NCBI RefSeq assembly: GCF_029227915.1
Contig: NC_079876.1
Span: forward strand, 23,872,001-23,932,000
Reading direction: 5' to 3'
Origin: Hydractinia symbiolongicarpus
Taxonomy: Eukaryota; Cnidaria; Hydrozoa; Anthoathecata; Hydractiniidae
Length of the DNA stretch: 60,000 bases
Below are positions 44,145 to 55,989 of this stretch, in pieces. A program made the translations under genes and the position numbers. The notes beneath the pieces are model-generated. The model was not told where the DNA came from, did not search any database, and worked only from the letters and a program-made list of their open reading frames with translations. The stretch's first letter is position 1. The number at the start of each line of letters is the position of its first letter.

Positions 44145-44678
44145 CTAGTTGGGTAGTTGGCATAAATTGTCATACCATCCTTTGGGCATAATGTGCCTTA
44201 TCCTATTACCATTCCTTCGTTTATTCCAAGCATAATTATACTTATCGAGTAATACATTTTCCATATCCTTTGCCTTCTGTTGACTTGTCGCTCTCTTGAC
44301 ACGTACCCATAGAGAGGCTCCATTTTCCGGTACATGATCAAATAAATCAGCTTTATGAGATCCATTTCGACAGTATTCTTCAATACGCGCAATAAGTGGT
44401 TGATTTTCTCTGCACGTACTACCAATGTAAACAACTCTATCATCCATTCTCTCTTTTGTCACCTTCCACTCATAAATTCCACACTCTATACCTTCTGCTA
44501 CATCTATATCCATCTTTCAATAACCTGGCCGACTTCTGCGCTTCTTAAAATCATCTGATTTGTAGGGTATGGCAACCTCTTCCCAGTAAGACCAACCATC
44601 TGACAGTAGCCGATCGTTCTCTTCTTTAATAGTTTCACGCTTTGGTTTCATATTTGAAGTATCAATTGAGCACAGATT
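44145..44678 (-). CDS. GIY-YIG nuclease-domain protein, gene or pseudogene (in-frame TGA)
   Basis: The minus-strand frame 44513-44145 (122 aa) holds CGIYEWKV, RVVYIGSTCRE, an Arg-containing helix (LIARIEEYCRNGSHKADL), WVRVK, and ENVLLDKYNYAWNKRRNG. GIY, YIG, the Arg and the Glu are the landmarks of the GIY-YIG endonuclease fold, found in DNA repair enzymes, homing endonucleases and some retroelements; the metal-dependent catalytic residues appear present. The same frame is open upstream from a plausible acceptor (TTATTTTAG) at 44678, giving MKPKRETIKEEN and SYWEEVAIPYK, but is cut by one TGA just before MDIDVAEG. So either translation starts at 44513, or this is a pseudogene with a single nonsense mutation. 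No upstream exon could be fixed and no RT is adjacent. Confidence 0.6.
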
Positions 44679-44879
44679 CTAAAATAAGAAAAAACTCTAT
44701 GAAAAAAAAACTTGGACAGGATGGGGAAAACGCTTTTCTGTAACCTTTTTGTGTGGAGAGCATTTTTGTTGTTTTGGGTAATAATTTTGACTCAAAGGCA
44801 CGCAAAATATTTGCCTTATAAGAATTTCTACTCTCAAAAGTTTGTACCCAATGATTAAACAATCCTTTAGTCAAAATAA

Positions 44880-45448
44880 ACGCGCAGCCAATGAATGGAG
44901 CCTAAACTACAAACTCGACCCCAGGGTTCTCGATCTTTTTTTTATACCGGGCTAACGAGTTTATTAAAAAGATCCTGCGGTCGAGGTTGCTTGAATAGTA
45001 ATCTTTATTTTGTATGACAGTATTTTCAAGTACACCACGCACGTGTTTAAAATCAACGCTAAATTATTTCTTTAAGCAAGAAAAATGTTTTTATTTATAC
45101 ATAGAAATTAAGTTAAAGAAGAAGAAATGCCAAGAAAGAGTAAACACTCTTTTTGCATTATTTTTTTAAACTTTTTTAAAATCCTATCTCTAGCATTGTG
45201 TTTGCCATTTTCACTGGCTGTATTTGAATGCGTGTTTTAAGGAGCGAGTGGAAAGGCATCCCCCATCCCACTCTGAAAAGAAATTCATTTGTTTTCATCG
45301 CCTATTATTAAAAAGCATAAAATCTGTAATTTTAACCTAGTTTCTACGTGGAGTGCGTAAGGTACTGTTTTTCGGTCCCAATCATAGGGACCTGTTCCCG
45401 CTCCACAATGCTTTATGTAATGATTTACTTACATAGCCTTAGTTTACT
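44880..45448. other. Stretch with a decayed inverted repeat, no gene
   Basis: 44916-44990 has actcgaccccagggttctcg and the inverted partner atcctgcggtcgagg, a probable MITE relic of about 75 bp. The rest is AT-rich and featureless. Confidence 0.45.
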
Positions 45449-45610
45449 TCTTTATATTAATAATACCCATATTTTGTCTGTCTCTGCACAAAATGATACC
45501 ACAGTAGCGATAGCTGTTTCTGCGCGATTTTTATATCTGTGCTACGAACACACGAAATGCGATATAAAGAAAATACGAAACCGTGGATTTTTACATCGTC
45601 TAACGACTAA
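45449..45610 (+). mobile_element. Helitron-like element 12 (decayed)
   Basis: Begins TCTTTATATTAATAATACCC, has attttgtctgtctctgc, acacgaaatgcgatataaag, a worn hairpin (ccgtggatttttacatcg), taacga and CTAA at 45607-45610, still fitting CTRR. About 162 bp. Confidence 0.6.
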
Positions 45611-46545
45611 ATATAAATGAAATTTATAAAATTCTGTCAGTACCTTATTATGTTTAAATCTCGGTTTTTTTGTTTGTAAAATTACTGACATGCCCAGATT
45701 TTCTAAGTCAAGGTTGATAAGAACCCCTGGTTATCTGAAAACGTCATTTAGTTATCGCAACAAAAAACATCGTCCTTACCTTATAGCTTTAAAACGTTTC
45801 TATGCTAAAAATCACTGTTGTTCAAGAAAGTGAAAGTTGTCTTTTATAATTTTTTAAACCTAAACTTATATATGACCTTGTATATTTATAATCTTATAAA
45901 ACAGAATCCGGGGGGTAAAAATCACGTATAGGCAAGAAGTATTATGATATATTATCATGGAAAAACGGAATTATTAGCAGTGAATTTGTTTATTTGGTTC
46001 ATATGAGCTATTCCTCCAGTGGGTAGTTTTACTCCGCTGTTTGCACGATCTATACGAAGGAATAGCCTCTACGCAACTCCCTATTATACGCGCATGCGCT
46101 GAGTAAGGTCAAACTTTTTGGCGCCAAAAAAAACTTTGCAAACAAAAAGCTAATGTAAACAAATCTTTAAAAATTTTAAAGTTTTACCATGAAAGGAAAA
46201 CAATGGCAGTGTTTTGTTTTTCAGACATCGTAAGTTACAATAACATATTTCTTTCTCGTTTATTATTTTTATTTATTTATTTTTATAATTGGTTAACGTT
46301 TGATTTCCTTAGAAAAACGTATGAAGTCCATGATCGAAATCAACGGACAACAAAATTTTTATCATTAATTTTGTGAAATGTATAGTAATAATTATTTAGT
46401 TTTGCATTCTGGTAGTTTTCATCCTGTTTTTCATCAACTCAAAATTGCTCTATCGTAAGTAAATTCTTGCCAGAGTTATTAGTAATCACTCTATCATTAA
46501 ACAACGAAAGTAGTTATTTTTGTAAGTAGAACAACCTATTTTTCA
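45611..46545. other. Stretch without recognised gene; possible CpG-containing promoter-like patch
   Basis: 46085-46130 has a locally GC-richer patch with gcgcatgcgc and ggcgccaaaa. It is followed at 46190 by a short open stretch and a donor-like tcgtaagtt. It could be a first exon but nothing downstream supports a gene. Confidence 0.3.
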
Positions 46546-46630
46546 ACCTCGTCCCCAAGGCCATTTTTCTCTTTCTGACAATCTCGGACGGCGAGAAGAA
46601 ATGACCCTGGGCCACACGGGTCAGTTCTGA
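46546..46630 (+). repeat. AACCTCGT-type MITE relic
   Basis: aacctcgtccccaaggcc through cggcgagaagaaatgaccctgggcc. It matches the reverse complement of 50378-50478, and its AACCTCGTnCCcaggGC end recurs at about 22340-22360. Confidence 0.6.
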
Positions 46631-47635
46631 GATCTGATTGGTTTCTCAAGTTTCCGTTAATTATGAAGATAAATTAATTTATGCGTAAAAAATTGAATAA
46701 TAACAGAAAAACAATAATGGCGGCTAAGTTTATGTGCAGAAGGGACGCTGGAATGTTTGTTCTTCTGGACTGAATTTATTTTTGTGAAAAATAAAATATT
46801 TGGCATTGTTAAAATAGCTTAAGGATAATTAACTCCTATATGTACGGAGGTGTGGCACCCGAGGGCCAAAATATGCTGATATTAGCAGCAAATATCTGAA
46901 AATCATAAAGCAGAACCACATTTTTTTTAAATTACCCAGAGTTCCTTGACGTTGTCCGTCATTTTGGCTAGCGCTGAAACTTGTGACTGAGACGGGGTTG
47001 GAAGCTCAGGGATCGTGGCTTGAAACTAAAGACATGCAAAGAAATGCCTTGAATAGTACAAGGGAAGGAAGAGGAATTCTTAAGTAATTTTTTTTAATGG
47101 ATTTACAAGAATTTGAGGTACCCCACAATGAGAAGTAAAGCACAAAAACGCCTTTCCGATGTCTGATGATGAGGGATGGTCACATCTGGATAATATTTAT
47201 TTTGTGATTTTAAGCTACCTAGCCAGTTCCATGCCAGCACTCCAGGGCACATTTGTTATTAAATAATTAAGTGATAAAGTACAAGAGCTAAATATATTAC
47301 TTTAATATAGCTAGCTGCACAAAAGATTTTTCAAGGCATTCTGTCATTTTAAATAAAAATAGCTAGGTAGTTATTTGGACCTCCCATAGACGAACATTCA
47401 AGACTTGAGTATATATATAGCTAGTTAGGTATGCAAGACATTGCATGTTGGTAAACATGTTTCCACGACAAACTGAAACCTATATTTCATAAATAAATTT
47501 CTGCATGTATAAATAATTTTGTAGATTTTCAGTTTTCTTTTATGAAATAACTAAATTTGGGAAAGTATAGCCAGAAGTAATATTCGCTTGAATTGGGAAG
47601 ACCTAAAGTCTTCAGGTTAAGACTTAGTAAAGCGT
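46631..47635. other. AT-rich stretch, no gene recognised
   Basis: Short gctagct runs at 47300-47440 resemble interior parts of the long Helitron-like elements. No domain-bearing ORF. Confidence 0.35.
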
Positions 47636-47905
47636 AAACTGTTTCACATGGACGACACTTAGTATAATGTGTTACAAATCCAGTGGAGCGCTTATAGCAT
47701 TAAGAATATCTTTTTCATAAACCAACATTCACAGGACTTATGATAAAGATAAGCCTATTGTTACTTCTGCAAAGCAAATACAGTTGTTTAGCATTTTTTA
47801 TTTTGCATAAAAAGTTCCTGTGGATATTCAAAAATTAATTGTGAGTGGCACCAGACTAGGCGATTAGTGCAAAGTAAACGTGTTGCAGATCCAGGTGGAC
47901 AAAAA
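47636..47905 (-). mobile_element. Decayed internal fragment of the long Helitron-like family
   Basis: Phrases such as gtggagcgctta, ttattttgcataaaaag, aaaaattaattgtgagtg and aggcgattagtgcaaagtaaac follow, in order and the same strand sense, the sequence at 25300-25750 within element 8. Much diverged; no termini. Confidence 0.45.
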
Positions 47906-50377
47906 AATAACTTTCTAACCACTTTGTATTTATACGGCATAAAATTTAGATTATGTATTTAGCACTGTGCTTTAGAAACACATTCCCACATTCTCTGAGC
48001 TGGGTAAGGTATTTAGGACAAACGTGGGACACATTTTATCTGTTTGAATTATTTTTAAGCCTGAGAATCACTTAGAATGTTTTCTGTACACATGGCTTGT
48101 CAAAATTGGTATGCTGTCAAAAAAAGTTTATCGGTGTCTCCAAAAATGGCTAAAATTAAGAACTCAGAAACTATGATAGTAGTAAAAAAAATTTTGGGTT
48201 TATTTCGTCAAACTAGTCTAAAAACATGTAATACTAAGTTTCAAGTCATTATTTCAATTTTTACTGAAGTAATAGGACTTTTACTTATTATAGTTTTAGC
48301 ATAGTTTTTCATACCGCTGACACCAAAATTACTGCAGGGACTAATCGGTTTGAAATTATTTATAATATTTTAGTAACAAACTTTTTCTCTTGATGTGTTT
48401 TTATTTTCCTGCAAAAGTTCTTGCATAGCTTATGTATTAACATTAGGATAAGAACGAAAAAGTTACTGTGAGACATGGGTTTTACACCTTAAAAATTTCT
48501 AGCGAGAAATTTGAAAACTAATGAATGACAAAATCGCAAGTTTATATTCAAATTTTTAATTTTTGTTAATGTAAAAGTAATCCACATGAAAAAAGTTTCT
48601 GATGCTTTTTATGAAGAAATCTTCCATATTAGCCATATGGGGTAATTGATGAACAATGCATTTTCCTGCAGGTGTTCTCAAATATGTGTAATTTTCCTCT
48701 TTAAGTTTTGACTTTTAACCCAGCTAAAAAGCTCAGCCTTGTCCTTTCATGCTTAGTCTAGCTAGCTATAGCGAAAAAGTTTAATATTCAAACTTGACCT
48801 ATTTTACTGAGTATTAAGTAATAAATGCTAGTTTAATCCTAAATGTAACTATAGTAGCTAAGCTACCTGTAAGAACAACATCAAACAACATCGAGGTTGT
48901 TCTCTTTTGTAAACAAACCCATTGGTATTTTTGTAATAAGTACTAAATTTTATGTGTTCATTTCTTGCGCTTATGAGTGTAACCAAAGTGCCCTGTACGT
49001 AAGTCCTAAAAACTTATGTCATTGGCTCACTCTTTACGAATGACACCACGTAACAAAGGAAAACCATGCTTTGCTATTTCCCGTAACCTATACCGAGATT
49101 TGGTTGTGATATATATCAGAATTAATTGTCTTTAACGTGCAAACAAAATTAAATAGCTTTTAGTTGTACTCAGAGGTTGTGAAAGTAAGGTTCTGTTTTT
49201 TTTTTTTGCAGTGCAGTTGAGGAGATTGCTAGGACAATGAAGGATTCCTTGAAAACATGCTTAGCAGCTATCTAGCTAGCTTAAATACAACACAAGGTAT
49301 ATACAGGTATACATAAAAAATCCTATTTCTCCCGAACATACCTTCTTTTACACTCTAATATTCTTTTGGTGCAGAACACATAAACAAAAAAATAAAATCA
49401 TATGCTGTTGATTTGGTTGAAAAAGATTAACAAACTGGATTAAGAAGTTCATACCATTTAATTAACTAAATAGTAATACGCTTAATTAAATCGGTTACAG
49501 ATTAAATAACAATCGATTTTACAGATTAAATAACAATTTTCTCTGACTGCATGAAATGCAACATCCTATGTTTTATGACTTTAATCTCTTAGTAAAGCAA
49601 CAAACATAAATTTATTGAAAAAGGTCAATTGGTTTGACCATAGTGGCCATTTAGTTGTCAATGAGTTTCCAGGGACCCGTTTCGTGAAAACCGAAGCTGT
49701 AATATGATAAAAAAGGATGAAAAAGAAAGATATTGAGTTAACACTTGTTAGGCGGTTGTCTAGTTGAGTGATTGCTGTGCTTGCACAACTTTCGTAGCTC
49801 AAATGGCTTTAAATGTGCTAGGACTTCCTTCGCAGGACCTTTGTTGATAGCAGTACCAACAGGAACTGAAGAGGCTATCTTGGGTAAATAATTTCAATAA
49901 TAAAATAATAATTGGCATCTTCAGTAATTCTAATCACAAAACACTCTGAGAATTCTGTGGCTTGGTAGCTAGCTAAAAGTACTTTCACTTTTAACTATAA
50001 TATGAAATAAAGATATCTTAAAATCATAATTAAAAAAGTGTATAGTTAGCCACCTTGGTTTGCACAACCATTGTAGCTACAAAAGTACGTCTTGGACCTT
50101 TGCTAGCTAGCTAGCATAGATGGCTGAAATCTTTAAAATAAATATATTATTAAAATTTGTTCGTAGCCAAAAAAAGCGAAGGCAACACTGCAATCATGTT
50201 TTCTTGAAGCAAAAACTCAAAACACTTTAGCTAACTTGTTTCTGATTAAAAATAAAACTCTATCCTTGATTTCGATCCAAGATTGTTTTGCATAAATTAT
50301 AGCAATACGGTGTTCTCGGCGGTCCGCATGCAATTCTTAACAAAATGACCAAAATTTGCATAAATTAAAAATCAGCA
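47906..50377. other. Long AT-rich stretch, no gene recognised
   Basis: The frames at 48077-48304 (75 aa) and 49581-49802 carry no motif, signal or splice structure that I can defend. Several gctagct repeats (48760, 49270, 49965, 50103) resemble Helitron interiors. Confidence 0.35.
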
Positions 50378-50478
50378 CGAATCGTGCTGATTTTAACCAG
50401 CCTGGCCCAGGGTCATTTCTTCGCGCCGTCTCGGATATCAAAAAAGCGAAAAATTGCCCTGGAACGAGGTTGCCTATT
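50378..50478 (-). repeat. AACCTCGT-type MITE relic (inverted copy)
   Basis: The minus strand reads ggcaacctcgttccagggca through cggcgcgaagaaatgaccc and tgggcc, the same family as 46546-46630. Confidence 0.6.
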
Positions 50479-50924
50479 TTTATGTTCCAAGCATTCAATC
50501 TAACTTTAGACTCGGTTAGCACATTACGAATTTGTAAGTTTTGCAAAGTTACAAAAAACAATTCTAAGATTTAAAATATTTTTTTCCATATCTGTTGTTT
50601 TGACAGAAAAAAATACTAAAACTCCAGCTTTGTCATTAATCTTATTTTGCTACTTAAAATAACCCTTAAGCCACGATCGGTGGCTAAAAACATGAGATCC
50701 TGTTCGGTACCGTGGCCGTATGACGTGTTTTCTGGTTCAGATACCTTTTTTGTAATGTAAACAAAGAGGTAATGGATATCCTTAATCATAGGAGTCACCT
50801 TTCATGATAGATGCACGAAATAGCGTTGTCTAGACTATGTACGTATGGCGGGAATGTGTTGTCACGAATATGCATAACGGCGATTGATTTTGCACAGGTT
50901 AATGCACATTTGTTCTTCTGCAAT

Positions 50925-51020
50925 TTTTTAGTCGTGTTACGGAGACACGAAAAAGCAAAAGGGCTAAGTGGAATAACAAGGGACGGGCGAACCAATGGAT
51001 TTATCCTGGCTACGTAATAG
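50925..51020 (+). mobile_element. Helitron-like 3' part, decayed
   Basis: gttacggagacacgaaaaag, gggacgggcgaacc, aatggatttatcctgg and ctacgtaatag parallel the 3' half of the short Helitron-like units, but the hairpin is broken and no CTAG remains. Confidence 0.4.
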
Positions 51021-51054
51021 TTTTATAAATTACTTAATGTAATGACGTAAAATA

Positions 51055-51174
51055 TATGGTGGACGCAAAGGATATGGTGGACGCAAAGGATATGGTGGAC
51101 GCAAAGAATATGTTGGACGAAAAGGTTATGGTGGATGAAAAGGTTATATTGGACGAAATTATCGTGTTTATTAG
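51055..51174 (+). pseudogene. Fragment coding for Gly-Gly-Arg-Lys-Gly-Tyr repeats
   Basis: One frame reads YGGRKGYGGRKGYGGRKEY, then VGRKGYGG, a TGA, KGYIGRNYRVY and TAG. The 18-bp units (ggtggacgcaaaggatat) are the same as those in the terminal exon of the minus-strand gene at 58894-59618, but here on the plus strand. It has no acidic lead-in exon and no acceptor in front. Likely a duplicated or transposon-carried scrap of that gene. Confidence 0.7.
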
Positions 51175-52073
51175 GAAAATAAGATGTGTGAATTTAAGGT
51201 AGGTCTGAAAAAACTTCTTATATATGAAAAGATATATAACCTGGAGTTAACTGCCTATTTAAGATGAAATGATTTTCAGACTTCATTTTTGAGGAAGCAG
51301 GCTCAGCACAATTCATGTTTTTTTATAAAAAAACATTTTGTTAGCTACTTTTGAAAACGTTGAAAGTAAACGATAAAATTTTAACGGGATAAAATTTCGG
51401 AATTTTGCCCGAATGTTAATCAGTGATTCGTCTCTCAAATTATTTATTGCCCATTTTTTGGAAAATTGTTTTATTTGGTATTTGATATGGCTATCAATAT
51501 AGAATGTTATATCTTTTGAAGTAAGTGGTGGTAAGGAACGCAGTACTGTTCAAATTTGCTTTTCGTGCATCATCAACCTCGTTTTCAGGTCTTGTTAGGT
51601 TTTTAATATTTATTTGGACGGAATAATATTTGGACACACAATACCTTGTCTAGCATTCTACATCTTTAGATTGTCCAAGTCCAAATTTGTCACTATTTGT
51701 TAGTCCAAGCTTTTTCCTTACATCGTAAAAAATATCCGATTATTTTTCCCGCCCGGATTTTGGGGTTTTTAATCGTCGTTTTTAGATTACTACGCACGCA
51801 CAGGCAATAATTAACAATCTTTTTGGAAAGTCATTGATCGAGCAAAAGACATAGTTGGAAAATTTGAGCATAAAATGGTAATGTAACATACAAATTATAG
51901 TTCATTTTTACACTTTTCAAACTAAGATAAACTATTTTGCCAACATGACCATAAAAATGTTACTAAAAGAAAGACCGACTTTTTTGCTTTTAAAATTTCG
52001 TTTTTTGTTCTTTGCAAAAACTTGGGATAAAATAATTACGTAATAATGTTCATAAATAGCTTTGTTCATTATA
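51175..52073. other. AT-rich stretch, nothing recognised
   Basis: No ORF or repeat beyond low-complexity AT runs that I can support. Confidence 0.4.
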
Positions 52074-53163
52074 CCATATTTACTCAGAAGAGCGCCTATG
52101 CTGGAAAGAGCGCCCCCCTTTTAATGTGAAATATTTAATAAGCGCCTTCCTTCAATGAGCGTCCCGCCCTTTATTTTCTCAAAAGGGCGCTCATTCAAGG
52201 GAGCCGTATTTAAAGGGGGCGCTCATTTGGGAAATAGATAAAAAATCTTTATTATTAGCTAATTTAGCTTGTAGTGCTATTTTCCTTTGCAATAATGGTT
52301 TTTTACAACATGGGTGTATTTAAAATCTCATGTTTGTATTTTTCTTTCCCCTTCTTTAATTCTGATAGAAGTATTCCTGCTGTCATTTTGTCTGTAGTTA
52401 ATGCTGTATATTCTGCTGGAACAAACCAGACCAACCTCTCGCATTCTTATTCCAACAACCATTCCTTTAATACGATTCTCAGTTGATTCATTCAAAAAGT
52501 GGTATATCTAACTTAAAATTTCAATGGGAATGTGTCCCACAAGCTTTGTACAGTCCTATAGCGTACTTGTCATTTGCAACCGTCTCTTCACGTGTTCTTC
52601 TTCGCTTTAAGTTTCTCTCCATCCTTTGGTCTCCAGTCATCCTTGTATAGGTGATGCGCTCTAATAACATTGCTGAATTGTATTTTATAGCGCATCTGAA
52701 ATTTTAATTTAGTAAGCCTAGCCATTACAAAAAAATCTTTAAAATACTTTTTATGTATCCTGCTTTAATCCTCGTCAAGTTGCTCTTTCTGACAATGTAT
52801 CTATTTTTTGCTTGTTCTTTTAAAAGATGGCAAAAAATGTTGTTGGTGTTTAAAGCGTCACCTCACCCATTTAAACTTCATCAAATTATTCTATTAACAA
52901 GTGTCAAGGAATTATTAACTATTTTTCTTTGTGATAAAAAGGAAGACATTGAAGTTTAAAAAATAATTATAATTATTCTTCTGTTATTTTACCTTATCAC
53001 TGTTCTTATTGTTTTATTAAAGAAACAAGTTAAAATTATTTGGATGTCTTCTTGATTTATTTAACGAGCGCCTCCCTCGAAAGAGCACCTCCTCGAATAA
53101 GTGCCCCCTTTTGAAAACCCAAAATAAATTGAGCGCCCCGGGCGCTCTTTTTAGTAAATACGG
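52074..53163. mobile_element. TIR DNA transposon, non-autonomous, TA target duplication
   Basis: Left end CCATATTTACTcagaagagc and right end, inverted, CCGTATTTACTaaaaagagc are about 25-bp imperfect terminal inverted repeats, each flanked by TA (52072-52073, 53164-53165). Both ends continue inward into gagcgcccccc-rich subterminal blocks in opposite orientation. At 1.09 kb it has no transposase; the 52274-52486 and 52753-52959 frames have no motif. TA duplications are typical of Tc1/mariner and several other superfamilies, so the superfamily is open. Confidence 0.75.
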
Positions 53164-53165
53164 TA

Positions 53166-54526
53166 GGCATTTGTTGTCCGCTGAGTGCCGAAAAATTGCC
53201 TCAATTTCACATTTATGTTGATGTCAGCATTTCTGCGATAAATTTTACCAAAAATTAATACAGTCATTAAACAGAAGAAAGAAAGCTGCTAGAAATGGTG
53301 AAATAATATTTTTGTTTTTTCCATGTTTACACCTTGATTACAATAATATTGTCAGGTATTTTAACTTTACAGTAACCATGGATAAGTTATAGGTTTCTTA
53401 AGAAACACATAATTTGTTTTTAGCATCTGGTCGATCAGCCGTCGCTTTTTTTGAGTCAAAAAACGCAGCATTGTTGATCTCAATCAATTTATGCGCCTCA
53501 TCAATCTTTTATTATGAACTATATAACTCGACTAACATACGCTTAAGTTTAGAAATACGCATTTTTAAATTGAACATTGTCTTCAACGATTTTTGTTGAA
53601 TGAATATAAAATAAATATAACATAAAATATTTAAAAGATTTTTTGTTAAACAAAAACATCTCTTCTCAAAAACAAAGTATCAATGGACAACCATAATGGG
53701 TACACGTTTAGCAAAGAACGTTTAGCGAAATTCAAATCCGCCAATTCTTGACAAAAATATTATTTTTGCTATAACATTTATTATCTACGTTTTACGGTTA
53801 CTCTTTTAAAAATTATCGTTGTTGCCTGATATATTTGCATTACAAAACAAGACAAAAAACAGTCATGTTATCTTGTGTTTTTTGTCTTAAGATTTCATAC
53901 GTGTTAATCTGACATTTTACACTCGAAAAATCTGTAACCAAACACAGCAGTTAGGCTGAACCTAACGTGTAAGGTGGTAGTCATATAAAAAAAGTATTTT
54001 CAATATTGAAAAGTTGAAGTGACTTCTTTATTGGTTTAAATGGCTGGGAAGATAAAATAAGGCATTTTTTTACCTCTTCTAGAAAATCCATAATGGCGGA
54101 AAAACTGTAAGAAACAATCATGTAATTACAAATTTTGTGACACCATAATTAAAGTTAACTATGAGTAAACCACATGACACTCGGCACACCTATTTATTAT
54201 AACGACCTAAATCATTTGACCCCTTAATTTTTCACATAAATGAATTGTGGGGGAATAAGGCTCGGTTGACTATTATATCATAAATTTCCAATTAATTGAT
54301 GAAAATAGGAAAACATATTGCACATTTTCTGATAAAAACTGACACTTCATACAAAATCAAAGGGGTTAAATGAACCATTATACTGCTAAAAGTTTGAAAG
54401 CAAAACCTTTTTCTTAAACAAAGTTATTGCGTTTTAAGTTTTAGCGGTGTCGGCGAAAAAAACGAAACCTAGAAATTAAAGAATAAAACCAACACATCAG
54501 AAATATCAAAATTTTGTTAAATAAAC
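53166..54526. other. AT-rich stretch, no gene recognised
   Basis: Nothing beyond short frames without motifs. May contain the 3' flank and terminus of the MULE relic to the right. Confidence 0.35.
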
Positions 54527-55905
54527 TCAGTAATTTCCAGCAGAATAAGAGTCTACGGATTCCTTTTCTTTTTGTGAGTCAATGTATCCTTTTTGTTTTA
54601 CTCTCATCCTCTTTCTTCTCTTTTTCACGGCATCCGTTGACTTTCTGCTCATGTTTTCAATGCGAGGAATATCCAACTTTTTTGAAGACTTGTGAGAAAT
54701 TGTACCGATCAATCCAAAACGTCTTAAGACACGAAGTATTCCTTCTCTACCATCATTAATATGAATAACTGCTGAGTAGGTACCTAATTCGATAATTTCT
54801 CTGCTGACAAATGTCTTTTTTGGTACTCGAGACCAGATAATTGCATTCAAAGCTTCATTTGCATTCTGTGTTTGACCATGCATACATTTCTCGAGAAGAT
54901 TGTCAGCCATTAAATCTTGGAAGACAGGCTGAAAAACAGTTTTGATCCACATTGGTATCTTATTTGGGGATTTGTAACACTTGTCACCCTTAGACCAATA
55001 TTAGCACCAGCTGTTGGTATCCCTGGGACAAAATTTGTGGCTATCATATGGATCTTTCATGTCGGTAAAGTGAAATAAAATGGCATATATTGCTATTTTC
55101 ATTGCGTGCAAGTTGCCAATGTTGTTTCTTATGGCTAAACCATAGTAGTTTTGCATGGAATCAATACACTTGTTGGTGAGTTTTCTTTTTCCTGCAAGTG
55201 GTGTTTTTGTACCTTTGTGTGATTTCACAAGGTTGCGCAACCGTGTCTCTAGACGTTTTTGGTCATGGCCAATACATTCCAATTTTATGGGTGTTACGTT
55301 ATGATTTTTATATGGATCAACTTTGACTACATCATTAAAGGAACTTGTATCTCCATCTCCAAGGTATTCTTTGTACATCAAACCATACATATCGAGGGAC
55401 CAATTAAAAATATCCACAGCGCCGGCAGACTCGATCGATCCTGAAGATTTTTTATGATTTGTTTGACAGTCATGATCAAGTTGCCACTTTTGGTATTCAG
55501 CTGTACCTTTTTTTGATTCCCACATTTTGCAGCCATAACAGTGCTTAGAATTAACCTCGACATCTATACATTTATCTGTTGATATGGCTGTTACAACACC
55601 ACGTAATGAAGAATGACCACGCTTCTGCCAAGATCCATCAACAGAGATACGCGTGCACGGAATCTGATCGACAACATCAATAACATTGACATCAGAAGCT
55701 GCATTCTTCATACTTTCCATAGCTGTACTTTTATATACCTGAAATATTTGCTTGTTCATGTGGTGAAAAGCTTGTTTGGATAAACATTCATATTCATGAT
55801 AGAAGAAAATTTTTCCATTGAAGCATAACCACAACCGATTTCCCGAAAACCAATAATCGCACGAACATTGACATCGAAGGGTCTGCGACCTTGAGTTTCA
55901 GTTGT
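54527..55905 (-). pseudogene. Mutator-like (MULE) transposase, disrupted by one stop and one frameshift
   Basis: Reading right to left: GRRPFDVNVRAIIGFREIGC and ASMEKFSSIMNM (about 55890-55790), a frameshift near 55790, then the 277-residue frame to 55001 with ISVDGSWQKRGHSSLRGVV, CYGCKMWE, YLGDGDTSSFNDV, ECIGHDQKRLETRLR and CPRDTNSWC. A TAA at 54998-55000 follows, and the same frame resumes at once (YWSKGDKCYKSPNKIP) through CMHGQTQNANEALNAIIWSR to a Lys/Arg-rich tail and stop at 54527. The DGSWQKRG and GDGDTSSFN blocks are those of the animal MULE-type transposase family (DDE/RNase-H-like catalytic core). Only two lesions in about 450 codons point to a recent loss. No terminal inverted repeats were located. 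Confidence 0.75.
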
Positions 55906-55989
55906 GAATGTGGGTTTAAATAATAATGGCCTTAATAAAATTTATTGGCATTAAAAGGTGGACTAATTAGAGTTGAAATTTTAAAAAGG

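Noticed and set aside
44145-44678. Penelope-like retroelement nuclease
   Set aside because: No Penelope-type RT is found on either side, and the domain stands alone.
46085-46235. Possible promoter and first exon (gcgcatgcgc, ggcgcc, short ATG frame and tcgtaagtt donor)
   Set aside because: No downstream exon could be connected.
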